Assembly: GCA_003254905.1 (NCBI GenBank)
Contig: QANU01003176.1
Span: 1,096,684-1,160,683, forward strand
Direction of reading: 5' to 3'
DNA: 64,000 nucleotides
Origin: Nissolia schottii
Taxonomy: Eukaryota; Streptophyta; Magnoliopsida; Fabales; Fabaceae
In this document: in pieces, positions 33,360-46,190 of the stretch
Numbering within the stretch: the stretch's first letter is position 1
Layout of the letters: the number at the start of each line of letters is the position of its first letter
The notes under the pieces: model-generated
Told to the model about the DNA's origin: nothing
What the model saw: the letters and a program-made list of their open reading frames with translations, nothing else
The model's database searches: none
Program-made: the position numbers and the translations under genes

Positions 33360-34620
33360 GGGTTAATTAAGTTTTTAGTCCCTGTAAAATTAGAAAGTTT
33401 GGTTTTAGTCCCTCAGTAAAATTTTTAATCCCTGTAAAATTTGGAAGTTTGGTTTTGGTTCCTGTGAATGGCTAAGGTTGACAGTGATGACGTGGCAGTT
33501 AACGTTGCCGACGTGGCGTGCCACGTGGCATAACCCGAGATTAATTTTTTTACCCATGACCCTACCCGAATAAAATGGATCTGACCCAGATTCATTTAAA
33601 AATTAAAAAAAATCCCTTCAGGTTCCCCATGCAACGCCAGGTGATGGTGGAGACGGTGGGCTTCCTCCTCCAAATCCCGTCCTCTTCCTTCTCGCCATTC
33701 TCCCCACTTCACTCCTGTACGTGCCCATTCCCGTTCTTTTCGCTGGCTATGCTACTACTTATTCATTTCACTTTTCCTGCTCTTTTTGTTGTTCTTTGTA
33801 GATTCTAGAAGAGCTTGAGTTCGATGAGCACGGAGAAGAGAGGAGAACAACCCCACCAAAGCACTGCCACCGCCACCTTCCCACCCCCATCGTCAGCACC
33901 GCCAAGAAGAAGCTCTCCGAATCGGACTGCTCAATCAACGGCGAGGATGGCTCCGTTTCGTGCATCAAGTACAGACTACACTCCCGCAACAGAATCTTCG
34001 TCCTCCTATTGGACAGCAGCAGCAAGCAGTCCTCCTCCTCCTCTTCCCTCCTGGCGAGCCCCAATGGCATCTTCAGGTCCATCGTGTCCAAGCTCACCCA
34101 GAAGAGCCCCCCTGTCCTTATCCCAAGCGGCCTCCAGGGAAGAGCAATGGAGGATGGCGGTGGCAAAACTCTCCCACAAGCTAGTCCAAGCCACGAGGAA
34201 GTGAGACGATGTGGTGGTTTGGGGGGAACTGAATGGGGAAGACGACGACGATTTGGGGTGAGCCGAATGGGGAATCAGAGAGGATAGATTTAGGGATGGG
34301 GAACCGAAGGGATTTGGGGGGTGGGGAATCGGAGAGGATGGATTTGCGGAACCGAATGGATTTTTTTTTAAATGAATCCCGGTCGGATCCATTTTATTCG
34401 GGTCGGGTCATGGATAAAAAAATTAATCTCGGTTTATGCCACGTGGCACGTGGCACGCCATATCAACGATGTTAACTGCCACGTCATCACCGTCAACCTC
34501 AGCCATCGACAGGGACCAAAACCAAAACCAAACTTCCAAATTTTACAGGGACTAAAAATTTTACTAAGGGACTAAAACCAAACTTTCTAATTTTACAGGG
34601 ACTAAAAACTTAATTAACCC
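33360..34620. mobile_element. Mutator-like element (candidate Pack-MULE), 9-bp target duplication
   Basis: A 1261-bp element is flanked by TAAGCTAAA at 33351-33359 and 34621-34629. Long terminal inverted repeats (~230 bp, starting GGGTTAATTAAGTTTTTAGT) contain TAGTCCCTGTAAAATT words and a GACGTGGCA/TGCCACGTGGCA palindromic zone. The interior (33600-34240) is GC-rich and gene-like. A tract with a splice-acceptor look (TTTGTTGTTCTTTGTAG, near 33803) precedes an open frame that translates ILEELEFDEHGEERRT and later SIVSKLTQKSPPVLIPSGLQ. I do not recognise the parent gene. No MURA transposase is seen. Confidence 0.8.
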
Positions 34621-34629
34621 TAAGCTAAA

Positions 34630-35816
34630 ATAGGGTCAATTGATCTACGCATTCTGTGGTCTATGATTATAGAATTAGAAAATTTAGAAACCTCTATTAA
34701 CACAATTTACATTTATGAAAGGGATCTAATCCAATCTTACTTTGGATAAATTATTTCCATATTTTTGGGTCACGATCAATAAAATAACTAACTCCATTGT
34801 TCTCTAGAGTCCAGATTTTCTGTCGTTGTTGAAATAATTAACCACCGCCATGGCAATGTCATGCCTTAACCTAATCCTTATGTAGGGACAAGCATTATCT
34901 CCAACAGAGCCAACATGATGACTTCATACATATATAGCCACCATATATCTAGTACTACTCTTTATGACTTTTATGTCATATATTTTAATTTTATTCGATA
35001 GAAAGAAAAAAGAAAGTGCAAAACGTCACCATTCACATTCATTCAACATGATTGAAGGTGATCTCTACCCACTTTTTAAAGAAGAAAGTACAAATTTCTA
35101 GGTTATAATTAATTGCAATGCTGGATTATGTTGCTAAAATATAATGTTACGTCATTGAAGATAAATTTTTAATATGAGGTGATAAATTTAAATTATTAAT
35201 AATGTATCTTTAAATTATTTGAACAATTCAAATTGGATAAAATTATCAGTAATTTAGATTACTATAATAATGTGGATGGCTTTTACGTAAGGGTAGTCAA
35301 GATGATATTTTATATTTTTTATCTTTGTCTCTAATTTTAGAGTTCTTTAAATGCAATTGTAATACTTATTATACAAAAAAAAATTAACACATTTCGAGCA
35401 ATCTTTTAATTTTATTTTGATAAAATTGCTTTGACCCTATTAACACAAATTAACACCTCTTTCTCTCTATGATTCTCTCTTACCACCAATGTCACTACCA
35501 CCACCACCACTACCTACTAATATGGTCGCTACATTCATCAACACCACGACCTAGCTACTAACCACCACAGTACCACTACCATCCACCACCTCCATTAGCA
35601 CCATTACCATTATATTATTATTGTTTAATTAGAAATTTTTTTAAAAGACATATATTATCAAATTAATTTTTTGAAATACCAAACAATATTATAATATAAA
35701 TTGCTAGTTAGATTATTTATGTACACTAAACATTGCAATGTATATTATCAATAATTTAAAAAGTAATAATTTTTTTAATGATAATATAAATTACTGATAA
35801 TCTTATTATGCAATGT
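34630..35816. other. Intergenic, no gene seen
   Basis: AT-rich DNA with a CCACCA-rich patch at about 35480-35600. No coding sequence or clear repeat boundary was found. Confidence 0.5.
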
Positions 35817-35825
35817 GTAAAACAT

Positions 35826-37123
35826 TGGGGAAATGCTCACTTTAGTCCCTGGCATTGTAACCATAAGTCACTTTAGTCCCTAAATTTTATTTTAAATCAT
35901 TTTAGCCCTGAAAGTGTGGACCATAAATCACATTAGTCTCTCTCTCTCGTCTCAATTCTGTTTGTCTGATGTCAGATTTATGCTTATGTGTCATATTAAG
36001 TGCTATGTAGGCACTAATACGTCATACATGATGTGGGGAGTGTTCAAATTGGTACTTAAAATTTTGTTGTACAGGTTAAATAAGTCCCATCAATATTAAA
36101 ACCCTAAGTCCTGAATCTGAACCTCATTTTTCTGCAACCCTTCTTCCTCTCCCATACAAAACTCTCGTAACCACCTCTTCTTCTTCCATCCTTAACATCT
36201 TAATATTATGGGTAGTGTCCATCAACGTTCCTCATATTCATCACACTCACAAGGAAGTTGGACAAGAACTCCATTGAAGTTTAGAGGAGGAGGAAAGATT
36301 AGACTATGTCATTGTAAGGAGAGAGCAGTGATTAGAATATCCAACACTGAAGCTAATCGTAATAGACCATTTTATGGGTGTCCTAACTACAAGGTAAATC
36401 AAACTTCTTATGTCTTATTTTTTTAATTAAAAAAATAGAATTTTTCTTCTTTCTATTTTGTTGTTCAAGAAACAATTTATACTCTTCTTTCAATGGCAGG
36501 GCAAAACCATTAATGATGCTACCTAGTATTTGAAGGAGTTCAACAATCCCATTATGTTTCTCTGTCTCAAAAACCAAACCAAAAAATAGAATTCTGCTTC
36601 TTTATGTAAAAAAAAAACCGATTGATGATGAAGAGGAAGAGTGGTCATAGAAATCAAATACATGTGATTGATGATGGATGAGAGCCAACAGACAAGGGGA
36701 AGTGGAATAGATATGGAATAGAGTAGAGAGGCGAGGGGAAGTATAATCGGAAGTGAAGTGAATGCCAAGAGGTAAAGGGAAGGGGAAGGAGAAAGGGAAA
36801 TAAAATCAGACGTGAAGTGAGTGTTGAGAAGGGAGGGGAAGTGAAGTGGCCTGTGTTAGGGATTTTTTTGCAATTTTGGGAAAATTGGGGATTAAGGGTA
36901 ACCTGAACCCTATTAATTAAACAACATTGTTTCAATATGTCTTATGTAGGATTACCACCATGAAGCTTAATGTGACACATTAGTATCGTTATAATAGAAT
37001 TGAGGTGAGGGATTAATTTGATTCACGGTTCACACTTTCAAGGACCAAAATGATTTAAAATAAAATTCAGGAACTAAAGTAACTCACGGCTACAATGTCA
37101 GAGACTAAAATGAGCATTTCCGC
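35826..37123 (+). mobile_element. Mutator-like element carrying a zf-GRF exon
   Basis: A 1298-bp element is flanked by GTAAAACAT at 35817-35825 and 37124-37132. The ends are inverted repeats of ~110 bp: GGGGAAATGCTCACTTTAGT on the left and, reversed, GCGGAAATGCTCATTTTAGT on the right. Both continue with matching TAGTCCCT/TTAAAT words. It carries the short GRF zinc-finger exon at 36208-36393. No transposase is recognised. Confidence 0.82.
36208..36393 (+). pseudogene. zf-GRF zinc-finger protein exon inside a MULE
   Basis: The frame from ATG 36208 reads MGSVHQRSSYSSHSQGSW and then CHCKERAVIRISNTEANRNR followed by PFYGCPNYK. That is the Cys-His-Cys...Cys pattern of the plant GRF zinc finger, typically a short nuclear protein of unknown role. 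A GT donor follows at 36394. A possible acceptor lies near 36500, but the continuation does not give a recognisable C-terminal half. Many plant genomes carry such mini-genes within Mutator-like elements, so I treat it as transposon cargo. Upstream, 36080-36200 resembles a pyrimidine-rich 5' UTR. Confidence 0.6.
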
Positions 37124-37132
37124 GTAAAACAT

Positions 37133-37616
37133 CACTTAAGTGTCATTGAGTGTCGGTTTTGTTTGGTGACTGGTGTTAAAAAGTGTATGAATTATAATTA
37201 TCAATAAAATTATATAAAAATTTGGTTTACCAATCTAACTCTAATTAGTATGAGCTTAAAAACAGATACAATGTTATGCATGTACTAATTTGAAGGTTAT
37301 TATCTTGGGGCAAGAGTCATTTAAAGTGAGATCCCTCACTTTAGATTGTAAAGTGAATAAGTTCACGATTAGATTTTTAAAGTGAGAATATGTCTCACTT
37401 TCACTTTACATGATCCAAATCCTATCGCGAGACATAAATTAATTCGAGCGACTGTGGCGCAAATTTTCAAATTACGCAAATTTGTTAGTTAAATAGAACC
37501 ATAGTATTCCCTCAAGGGGAATTTTTTTACTTTTTTTTTTCATTCTATGCCGTTTGTAGTTTTTACTATGTTTTTTGTTGACTCTGGGGGATTTTATTCC
37601 CCCATGTTGCTGTAAC
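37133..37616. other. Intergenic, no gene seen
   Basis: AT-rich sequence between the MULE and the Harbinger-like MITE. No gene was recognised. Confidence 0.5.
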
Positions 37617-37619
37617 TTA

Positions 37620-38167
37620 GGGGAGCATATGGTTCACAGAATCTTTTTTTTATTCTCAGGAATACTATTCTTAGGAATATTATTCCACGGAAAACTTTTC
37701 CTAAGAATATATTTTGAAAGCATTTGGTTGCAAATTGAATTCTTAGTAACATTACCGGGATTGCAATATATTTCTACAAAAATACCCATGACAAAACAAT
37801 GTATATGGGTAATGGTCCGACGTTGTCCGATGGCAGTACGGTTCCGTCTGGCGGTGTTTCGTCACCATCATCCAGTGGTATTCCAGATATGGTCTATTGT
37901 CCGCGGTGATGGTCGATCGACGAGTGGTGTTGACCTAAGATACAAGGTTTGAGGGCAATTTGGTCTTTTTGGGTGTCAAAACATTTTAATCTCATGGAAA
38001 TCCAACAATCCCATAGGGGAGATGGAAATGAAAATGAGACAATTTTCATTCTTGGGAATACAAATTACCCGGAAATGTTTTTTAAAACATTAAGCCAAAC
38101 ATAGAATATTGTATTCCCATGACCACATTCTTAGAAATGTGAGAAAATTCTGTGAACCATATGCCCC
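37620..38167. mobile_element. PIF/Harbinger (Tourist-like) MITE
   Basis: The ends are inverted repeats GGGGAGCATATGGTTCACAG and, reversed from the right, GGGGCATATGGTTCACAGAA. They are flanked by TTA at 37617-37619 and 38168-38170, the typical 3-bp target duplication. The 548-bp element has GGAATA/TATTCC words throughout. No transposase is present. Confidence 0.88.
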
Positions 38168-38170
38168 TTA

Positions 38171-38685
38171 GTTCTTTTTTTGCGCTTGTTGATGATAATA
38201 ATTCAAAAAATCTGATTTGGAAAAATTCAATTACGTTGTTAGCTTCATAACTCTACTTTGTTCTTCCCAACAGAGTTTCATCCATCATGCTCTCAAATTA
38301 TTATTGGCCTTTTCCCTTTTTTGGGCCTTTTTCTTGTAAATGAAGGTACAAATACTTAAATGGCAAAGGAAAAACAAAGAACAAATAATATGGTTAATTG
38401 AATTATAAGGTCGCGATAGCAACTGTTGGTCAATTGAATTATATCCCTTGTGAGATGTGTGTATATATAAAATAAAAATTTATCACATATATCAAATTAA
38501 AACTACGAGATTTAACATAATTGATACTTAATTGAGTTCTTTAAGACTATGGTTAATATAAAAACTAGAACAAGAGGGCAGACAAAAAATTTATGTCACT
38601 CCAAGCTCTAATTTTGTGTCTCAAGCAAAAAAAATTTGTCATCTCTGTCTCTATGTCTTTTTCCTCTTTTCTTGTCTTTAGTATT
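38171..38685. other. Intergenic with a possible MITE fragment
   Basis: At about 38570-38660 the sequence (AGACAAAAAATTTATGTCAC, then TTTGTGTCTCAAG) resembles 62570-62700 and probably marks a shared dispersed repeat. No gene is seen. Confidence 0.35.
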
Positions 38686-41600
38686 TGATTTAAACCGTTT
38701 TGTTAACCAAGGTTTAAATGCATAAAATGAATGAGTGAGAGTCTTGAGTTAGTAAGCTTAATATGGAGTTTGGGAAGAAATTGTGAGTAGAATAGGGTAT
38801 TATGAAGGGTGGATCTTAGGAGAGTGAACAATCTCTGTCTCCCAGCCAAGACCCCTTTGTGGATGGATCTTTTCCTATGCTCAACATTGTGTTCTTCAAA
38901 GACACCCTCCGAGTTAGGTACTCACTCTTGGTTTTCCTCAGGCCCTGGGGTTTATGTGTTATTGTCCTCTTTCTTTTTCCCTTCCTCGTTTCTCTTTTTA
39001 TCTACCTTCTTCTCTTGATTCCTCTCTTTTTTATCTTTCTAGCTCTAATTTATCATTTTTCCCTTTTGCCCCTAGATTCATAGAAACTTTGCAATGCTTT
39101 ACTGTCTTTAGTGGGTCACGCCATGAAGGTGTTTGTAGAAAGTTTGAGAGAGATATTTCCTGCGCCCAGATATCCTTGTTTGGGGACTAACTACATTGGG
39201 GTGACTAGACCGTTCTACCATGAACAATGTCCCTAGGTTCATTGGGAGCGTCTGAGCTCTGTCACTTAGGTATTATTTAAAGTGGAGCAAACCTTTGAGG
39301 TGATGCCTCAGAAGACACTCGAAGGAAGGTAAATGTGAGCTTTCTTTATGCCCAGACACTTTACACACAAGGACCTTTCCACGTTAGGGCACTCTCGTGC
39401 CATCTTGAGCCTTTGTTTTGTGGCTCACAATGATTGTGTTATTCTTGTCCTACACAAGTTTTTTTAACACAAGGTGTTTGGTGGATGCGTCTTATGGCTT
39501 GTATGTGACACTTAGGTCAATTTCTTTTATCTTCTCTTTGGTATTTGTTCAATAATGTGTTGTGTTGTGCTAAATGTGTTTTGCCTACTTTCCAGTGGAT
39601 GTACTAATAATGCATGAGTTGTAATTCCTACCAAAACAATACCCCTTTCATTGCTTTTCAAAAGGTAAATGTCATCATTGATGTACAATGGTCAATTGTT
39701 TTTTGGCCTTTTCATTACTCAAAAAGGAGAGGCCCTACTCTTGTTTTTTGGCCTTTTCATTACTCAAAAAAGGAGAGGCCCTACTCTATCACATGAAATT
39801 TACTTAACAAAATGCATCGATATTCATATTGTTTTGTCATAATGATTCATTCATAATACTTTTTTATGTATTTAAAATTCATTTGACCTGAGTGTTTGCC
39901 TGTGGTTTGGTTGAGCAAAATGCAGTGCTTGTTGGTATATGCCTCGATGATGGCATATGGGCCTTCCCACTTAGGGGCCCATTTTGGCATAGCCCGATTC
40001 CTCATCATAGCGTCCATTGCTTTCATTACTTGCTCTCCTTCTTTGAACATTTCTAGGAATTACTTGTTTGTCATATGCTAACGTTAACCGTTGTTGGTAT
40101 TTCTTCATTTGTTCGGCTGCTTTGTCGCACTTGTCGACCAGCTCCTTCAGCTTAGGTTGGCTGTCAAATTGGTATTGATGTGCTGGCTTCTTGTAGGATT
40201 GGTAGTTTGGTGGTCCTTCCACTAGAAATAGCTTTTGTTTTCCTTTTCTTGCTCGTATTTGGTGCCTATCAATGGGCGTCATTACTTCATTGATTCCTGG
40301 TGGGGCTAGCTTGTCATACATAGCTACATCAATTATGTGAGCTTCTAACGTGTCAAATGGTGCCTTAGTGGCAGGGATTAGGATATCTCTGCCTTACTAG
40401 CTAGACTACACACATTGATGCCACATTGATACTATACACCAATGAAGATGTATCCATGGGCGTCCTAACAGGATGTGGTAGCTTAGGTCACCGTCTACCA
40501 CTATGATATTATTTGCTGAATTTATCGAGCCAACTTCTAACATCACCACTATAGTTCCTTGTGACTTTACTACTCCACCATGCAAGACACCGATGCTGGG
40601 ACGTGAGGGGTGGAGTTGGTCCCATCGTAGTATCAAGGCCTGAAACATGTGAGTGGGGATGACATTGGCTCCTAATCCTCCATCCACCAAGGCTCTTCTG
40701 AAGTTGGTTCCATTGACAACTGCTTCCACATAAAGTGTGGTCTACTATGTGTGAATACGTCATGTGAGAAAAGCTCTCAGAAGACTAGTGTTATGGTGTG
40801 GGATCGTGCAAGTTGTGTTAGTGGGGCATTTATTACACCTAAATTTCCCCCTGATCGCACTATAACTTTTGTTAAGGCTCTAGCTACTTCTTCGGTTCCT
40901 TCGCTATCCAGCTCTAGTTATCTGAACAAAATGCAAAAACTTTTCGTTTTCATTAGCCATCTTACCAGAGCTTATTCCTCTATCCAGAGCTCTTAATGTG
41001 GGTGTTTTTGGTGGTCTTCGCCATTGGCTATTGGTACTAACTCCTGGTCTTCACTTCCGCTTAGGATGGCATTCACGTTGTGGCGTAAAAAAGGCCTCCT
41101 GTGCAAGCTATTGTCGTTGTCTTTCCTAGGTAGTAGGATTTTACCTTCTACGACTTGTTTATGGAAGGTCCTTTTGGTTACAAAATAGTCCATGATGTCA
41201 GGTGTGCCACTCCTGTGCACAAGGCAATATCCTAGGCACTGCTCCTGCTTTTCAGTTGGCGGTGTTGTGTGTTTCTTTGCTTCTATAGTGCCATCTTTGA
41301 CCCATTCGTGAGCTATTTGGATAACCGTGTCTCATGGGATGTCCATGGGTATTGGTGTATCTCTTAGTGCATGCCTTCTTGATGGATCAACCACTCTGCA
41401 ATTTTGCCGTTTCCTATTGCCTACTATGTTCACTTCATTCAGGATCCCATCTTCTTGGAAGCCTTCTTGCTGGTCTTCTTCATTGCATTGCTCACATCAA
41501 GTGCCCTCTTGTTTAGTTCTGAGAAGGTGTTGATTCCTCCCAAAGATAAAAATATAGCAGAGCCATCTTCAATGTTTTTTATGCAACCATATACTAGGTA

Positions 41601-43420
41601 TGATTCGGGCAATGTTTCCACGCATTGCATGGCTTTATCTCGATACCTTTGTATGAAGGGAATGAGCCTGTCAGATGGACATTGTTTGACGTATCCCAGT
41701 TACATGATGTGCATGGCACTTTCCTCTTCCAAGAACTTGTTATAGAACTTCATGACCATCTATTCCCATGAGTGAACTCTGTGGCTCATCCCATGAGGGG
41801 ACTGGGAAAAACCTCTTAACCACAGGTCATAGTCTATCCTATGTATGCCCAGGTCATCCAAGTAGGAAAATAGGAGTTCTCATGCACTCCCTGTTCCTTT
41901 GAAATTTCTAAAGTTGGGGGTTTAGTTCCCTGTTGGGTAAGGCTTCATAACAATGTTAGCACTGAATGGTGGGTTCAGTCCCAGGTGATGTCACTGTTGT
42001 CATGCTAGTTTTGTAGAAAACGCCTTAACTCCTTTCTGGTAAGGGGAGTATCATCATCTTCGTCGGTAACCTTTTCCTCTTGCGACTCCTTTTCCTGCCA
42101 TGCTTATGGCCTGGGCTGCTACTGCATTTTGTTGTTCCACTATGGAGTTGAGGATGTGTGTTGGGAGTGTTACGTATGTCTCTGAGTGCATGTTGTGCAG
42201 TGTATTTTCTAGGTATGCGAGAAGGTTTGTTGTTGCATCATTCTTGTTCTTCTTCTTCATTGGCCTCATCGTCCATCCCTTCTTCATTGAGGATCCAATT
42301 CTGCTGTGCAGTTGGTGGGGTCATAGCGGTGCCTAGGATATGCACTGGCCCCTGTTCTTGTGCTTGTATTCCCAGATCGGTTGGCTGTAGGCCTCCACTG
42401 CCCTCGGATAGGAAGTCCTCCAAGTTGAAGTTCAACGTCCTCGGTGTGATGGATGGTACCCTTCCTGCCATTTTCATCCTAAAAAATCAAAGCCCAGTGG
42501 AGTCGCCAATGATTTAAACCGTTTTTGTTAAACGAGGTTTTAATGCATAAAATGAATGAGTTAGATTCTTGAGTTCGTAAGCTTAATATGAAGTTTGAAG
42601 TTTGGGGAAGAAATCATGAGCAGGATATGGTACTATGAGGGGTGGATCTTGGGAAAGTGAGCAATCTCTGCCTTCTAGCCAATCCTCCTTATGGATAGAT
42701 AATTTCTTATGCTTAGTACTGTGTTCTTCGAAGACACCTTCCAGGTTTTGGGTACTCACTCTTGATTTTCCTCATGCCCTGGGGTTGTGTGTTATAGTCC
42801 TCTTTCTTTTTCCCTTCCTTGTTTCCCCTTTTATCTTTGTTCCTCTCTTGATTCGTGGGTTGCAAGGCTTCCTTGTCCTGGGATGGGCTGAGCACGAGCC
42901 ACGAGGTCCTGCCCTATTGGGCCAGGATGCCAAGTCCCCAGGTTAGGTCGTCGTCTCCTTCTCTCTCTTCCCAAGGTTTCTCTATTTGTTCCTAAGACAA
43001 ACAAAACTCCTTTTTGTTCCTCCTAACTTTGGCTACTATGGACAAGTCCTAAAAGGATGCAAAGGGTACTTACTTAAGACTAGCTGAGGGGTGGTGTTTA
43101 TAGGGTTAGGGAAGAGCCTTTCTAGGTATTGATGTGGGTTGAGTGCAGGGGAAGGCGCCTTCAGAGATGACAGTTTTGTAGCATGGGAATTAACCAACGG
43201 GTCTTAGGCTAGTCTCCCTGGTATCAGGGAGCATAAGGACAAGATTCAAAACCCTTCAATCCAAATCATCTCATAGTTCTCCTCTTGTCCTTTTGTGCGA
43301 GCCCACCAAAGAGTGTGCGAGGGACCATCCCTTGCTTCCCTCCTTAGTAGCTGCACTAAGAACATATGTTAGTTATTCATTTTCAAGTTATTCTTAATCA
43401 AGAATTATAGGTAGGTCTGC
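38686..43420 (-). mobile_element. Ty3/gypsy LTR retrotransposon, reduced derivative
   Basis: Two related LTR segments start with TGATTTAAACCGTTTT at 38686 and 42510. They align for at least 350 bp. Immediately inside the right LTR, 42491-42509 reads on the minus strand TTGGCGACTCCACTGGGCT, the primer-binding site type used by Ogre/Tat- and Athila-like elements. Minus-strand parts in order are gag-like segments (about 42477-41000), a retropepsin-like protease (about 40729-40406; ALVDGGLGANVIP, LLGRPWIH) and a late-pol segment ending in WEGPYAIIEAYTNKHCILLN (about 40050-39847). Reverse transcriptase was not recognised. The element is broken and reduced. The outer ends near 39620 and 43420 are approximate. 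Confidence 0.75.
39697..39787. repeat. 45-bp tandem duplication
   Basis: Two copies, 45 bp apart, each containing TTTTTTGGCCTTTTCATTAC and GGAGAGGCCCTACTC, inside the gypsy element next to its left LTR. Confidence 0.9.
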
Positions 43421-43636
43421 ATCAATACCAAACGCATACGAGTCATAGTTTCGGATGATGGACACCGTGAACTCACCCAAAAACATAACTCGAATTGATT
43501 AATTTCAGCTAGAGAAAATCAATTAAAGATCTAGTGCATGGGAAGTGGCGAGTGATTCGCTATATCTATCACATTAATTTCTTCCTCATATTTTATTGTT
43601 TGCGTGAACAACACCGGTATCGTGTACCTCGTGCTC

Positions 43637-43689
<53 letters not shown>

Positions 43690-43714
43690 CAAAAGACGAA
43701 GAGAGAGCAACAAA

Positions 43715-43745
<31 letters not shown>

Positions 43746-44799
43746 GAGAGCACTCGCAATAATGAGATTTTGTATATTTCCATTAAAACATAAACCAATC
43801 AATTTTATCTGTTGATATGGATTAGGTGTATATAGATAACCCCATCTTTTTACTTATCACTTTCACTAAAAATAAAATAAAATAAAAAGTACCTTTTTTA
43901 AACAAAAAAGAAAAATGTACTTAATTGTATCACCTGATGACTCTAGCTCCATATGATTATATGAATGGTGTTGTCTTATTTTATTAATGGATGCATTCTG
44001 AAACATTGACTCTTATTAATGATGTTAGGTACTCATAAACGACATGGTAAGAGTCTCAAAGAGATACCCATACATTACCTTAATATTTTCTTTATTAATA
44101 CATAAATAATAATATCATTAATAAGGTAGTATTTAGTTTTTGAATTGAAACAAAAGAAACAAATACAATGGAACAATAAAAACATATTTTTTGTGTCACT
44201 TTTTTTTATAAGTATATAAATTAATTTAAAAATTATTATTAAGACATATTTTTTGTGTCGCTTATTTTTTAAAAGTATAAAAATTAATTTAAAATTATTT
44301 AAAGTAGCGGTGGTAGAATGCAGAATCTTACAATGATATGAAGCGAGTTCAGACGGCAATGCTTTGGTCACATATTTACCTGCATTACTAATTAATTCAC
44401 TAATACCACTTTTTGTTAAATGAAAATGATGTTTAAGCGGAATTTTCTGTTTGTCCACATTCATCAAGTGTCTGGCACCTCAAAATATACATTTTTTCCC
44501 CCTCTATAGCCAGTTTCGTTGAATGCAAGATGTTAATAATCTATAAGCTAATTTATTAATGGATAAACTAAAAAATAAATCAAACCTGAACTCTGAAGGA
44601 AGGTTCACAATTGGCCTAGCGGGTCCAATACAACATTATTAAATTTAGAATGAAATATAATAAACATCAAACTATTACATATCTAGCCACTATGTTTATA
44701 ATAAAAAAAAAACAAATTGCTTAGGATATAACATAACAAGAAAATAATATTTGTATTAAAATTAAAGTTATATTAATAAATAGTCTAGTTATATATATA
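43421..44799. other. Intergenic, microsatellite-bearing
   Basis: AT-rich DNA with microsatellites at 43637-43689 and 43716-43745. TTTTTTGTGTC(A/G)CTT words at about 44180-44290 recur near 63600. No gene was recognised. Open frames over the repeats translate to poly-Asn or poly-Tyr and are artefacts. Confidence 0.6.
43637..43689. repeat. (AAT)n microsatellite
   Basis: About 18 uninterrupted AAT/ATA units. A (TA)n(CA)n tract follows at about 43716-43745. Confidence 0.97.
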
Positions 44800-45450
44800 T
44801 ATATATATATATATAGGTGTATAACCTAAATGTTATTAACCATGTTAACAATTTATGGTTTATATAATAACATTGAGTGCACAAACTTTTAAATATATAT
44901 GCACAAATTTTTTAAATATGGAACCAAATCAACTTGAATTTGTGATGTATTAAATAGCGAAAAATAACCGTCACATTTTCTCTCCATCTCCCCACTTACA
45001 CTCTAAGTGTGTGAATTCACTTTCTACCATGCACAAACTTTTCAACAAACAGAAACAAAAAAATATGACAAAAACGTAAACAAAAACAAAGACTACGACG
45101 AAAATTTGTGTGCTCACTTGCACAAAATTTTGAATAAAAATGCATAAACTTTATATATACATGCACAAACTTTCTTATACGCGTGCACAAACTTTTAAAA
45201 AATAAAAAATAACGAATATGATAGAAATAAAAATGAAAACTCTTAGATTCATAAGTAATAAGATGGAAACGAAAAAAAATGATGAAAAATTGGAGAAAAA
45301 GAAAGAAAAAATAAAGAATAAAAAAGAAAAAACACATATTAAGAAGAGTAAGTTATATAACTATAAAGAGATTTTGAGTTATAAACATAACATTTTTAAT
45401 TTTTTAACTAGAAAAGAAAAAAATTATTAGTATATCAATCTAACAACCAT
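44800..45450 (-). repeat. GCACAAAC-rich repeat element, copy 1 (inverted relative to copy 2)
   Basis: TGCACAAACTTT words recur at about 44880, 45030, 45160 and 45190. The segment at about 44870-45020 is, in reverse, clearly related to 50840-51020. Both share the order ACTTAGAGTGTAAGTGGGGA-like, TTATTTTTCGCTATTTAATA-like and GATTTGGTTCC-like, with many substitutions. An (AT)n tract sits at its left edge (44793-44814). No coding sequence is present. Confidence 0.65.
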
Positions 45451-46173
45451 TATAAATTAAAAATAATACACAAAATATAACATTAAAAAGATATAAATAT
45501 ATCATTCATTAACGAGGCTCTCAAAGTATTATGCAGTTCAATAATATGGAATTTAGTTAAAATATTTTATGTCCAAAAAAGCTTTAATGTTGTCCTTGTA
45601 TGTTAAAAAAATCACTTTTTAGATTGATGTAGTAGTTGACGAAGTTATATCATATGTATCAGTAGTTGATGAAGTCGCATAAAAAAGAATAAGAATATTG
45701 GATCATCCTTCAAAAGCTGCTTGGATAAATTAGCAAATAATATCTAGTTGATGCTAAGTAAGTGGTAAAGTCGGTCAAGTGACATGACATATAACCAACC
45801 GTTCGAGGCAAATTGAGTGTGATGAGGTTTGTTATACGATAATGAGATACACTAATTACTTTTATTTATTTTTCCTAAAAGTAACACTACTTTTATTCGG
45901 ATTATTAATCCATTGTTCTTAAATAATTTCATATAGGATAATTTCTTTTTTCTTCAACAATTTTTTCAGATTTAATTTTGTTCTCAATTTTGTAAAAACA
46001 ATTGATTCAAACATATAAAAAATTATATAATTTTTGTTGTTGTATCACTCGGAGTAAAAGTGATAGGTAGTGTTTAGACTAAAATCAAGTTGTTCTCCCT
46101 CCTCTTTCCTTAATTAGTGGTTCTTATAAAAACAGAAAAAAAAAAAAATAAGAAGAGACAAGGAATGTATTCA
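45451..46173. other. Intergenic, no gene seen
   Basis: AT-rich DNA. No coding sequence or RNA gene was recognised. Confidence 0.5.
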
Positions 46174-46190
46174 TTAGCTCTTATGAATTT

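Noticed and set aside
33815-34204. 129-codon Ser/Pro-rich frame in the MULE
   Set aside because: It is an off-frame reading of the captured segment; the EELEFDEHG frame looks more protein-like, and neither is established as a gene.
43534-43815. Open frames with long poly-Asn or poly-Tyr runs
   Set aside because: They are translations of the (AAT)n and (TA)n microsatellites on either strand, with no other coding character.
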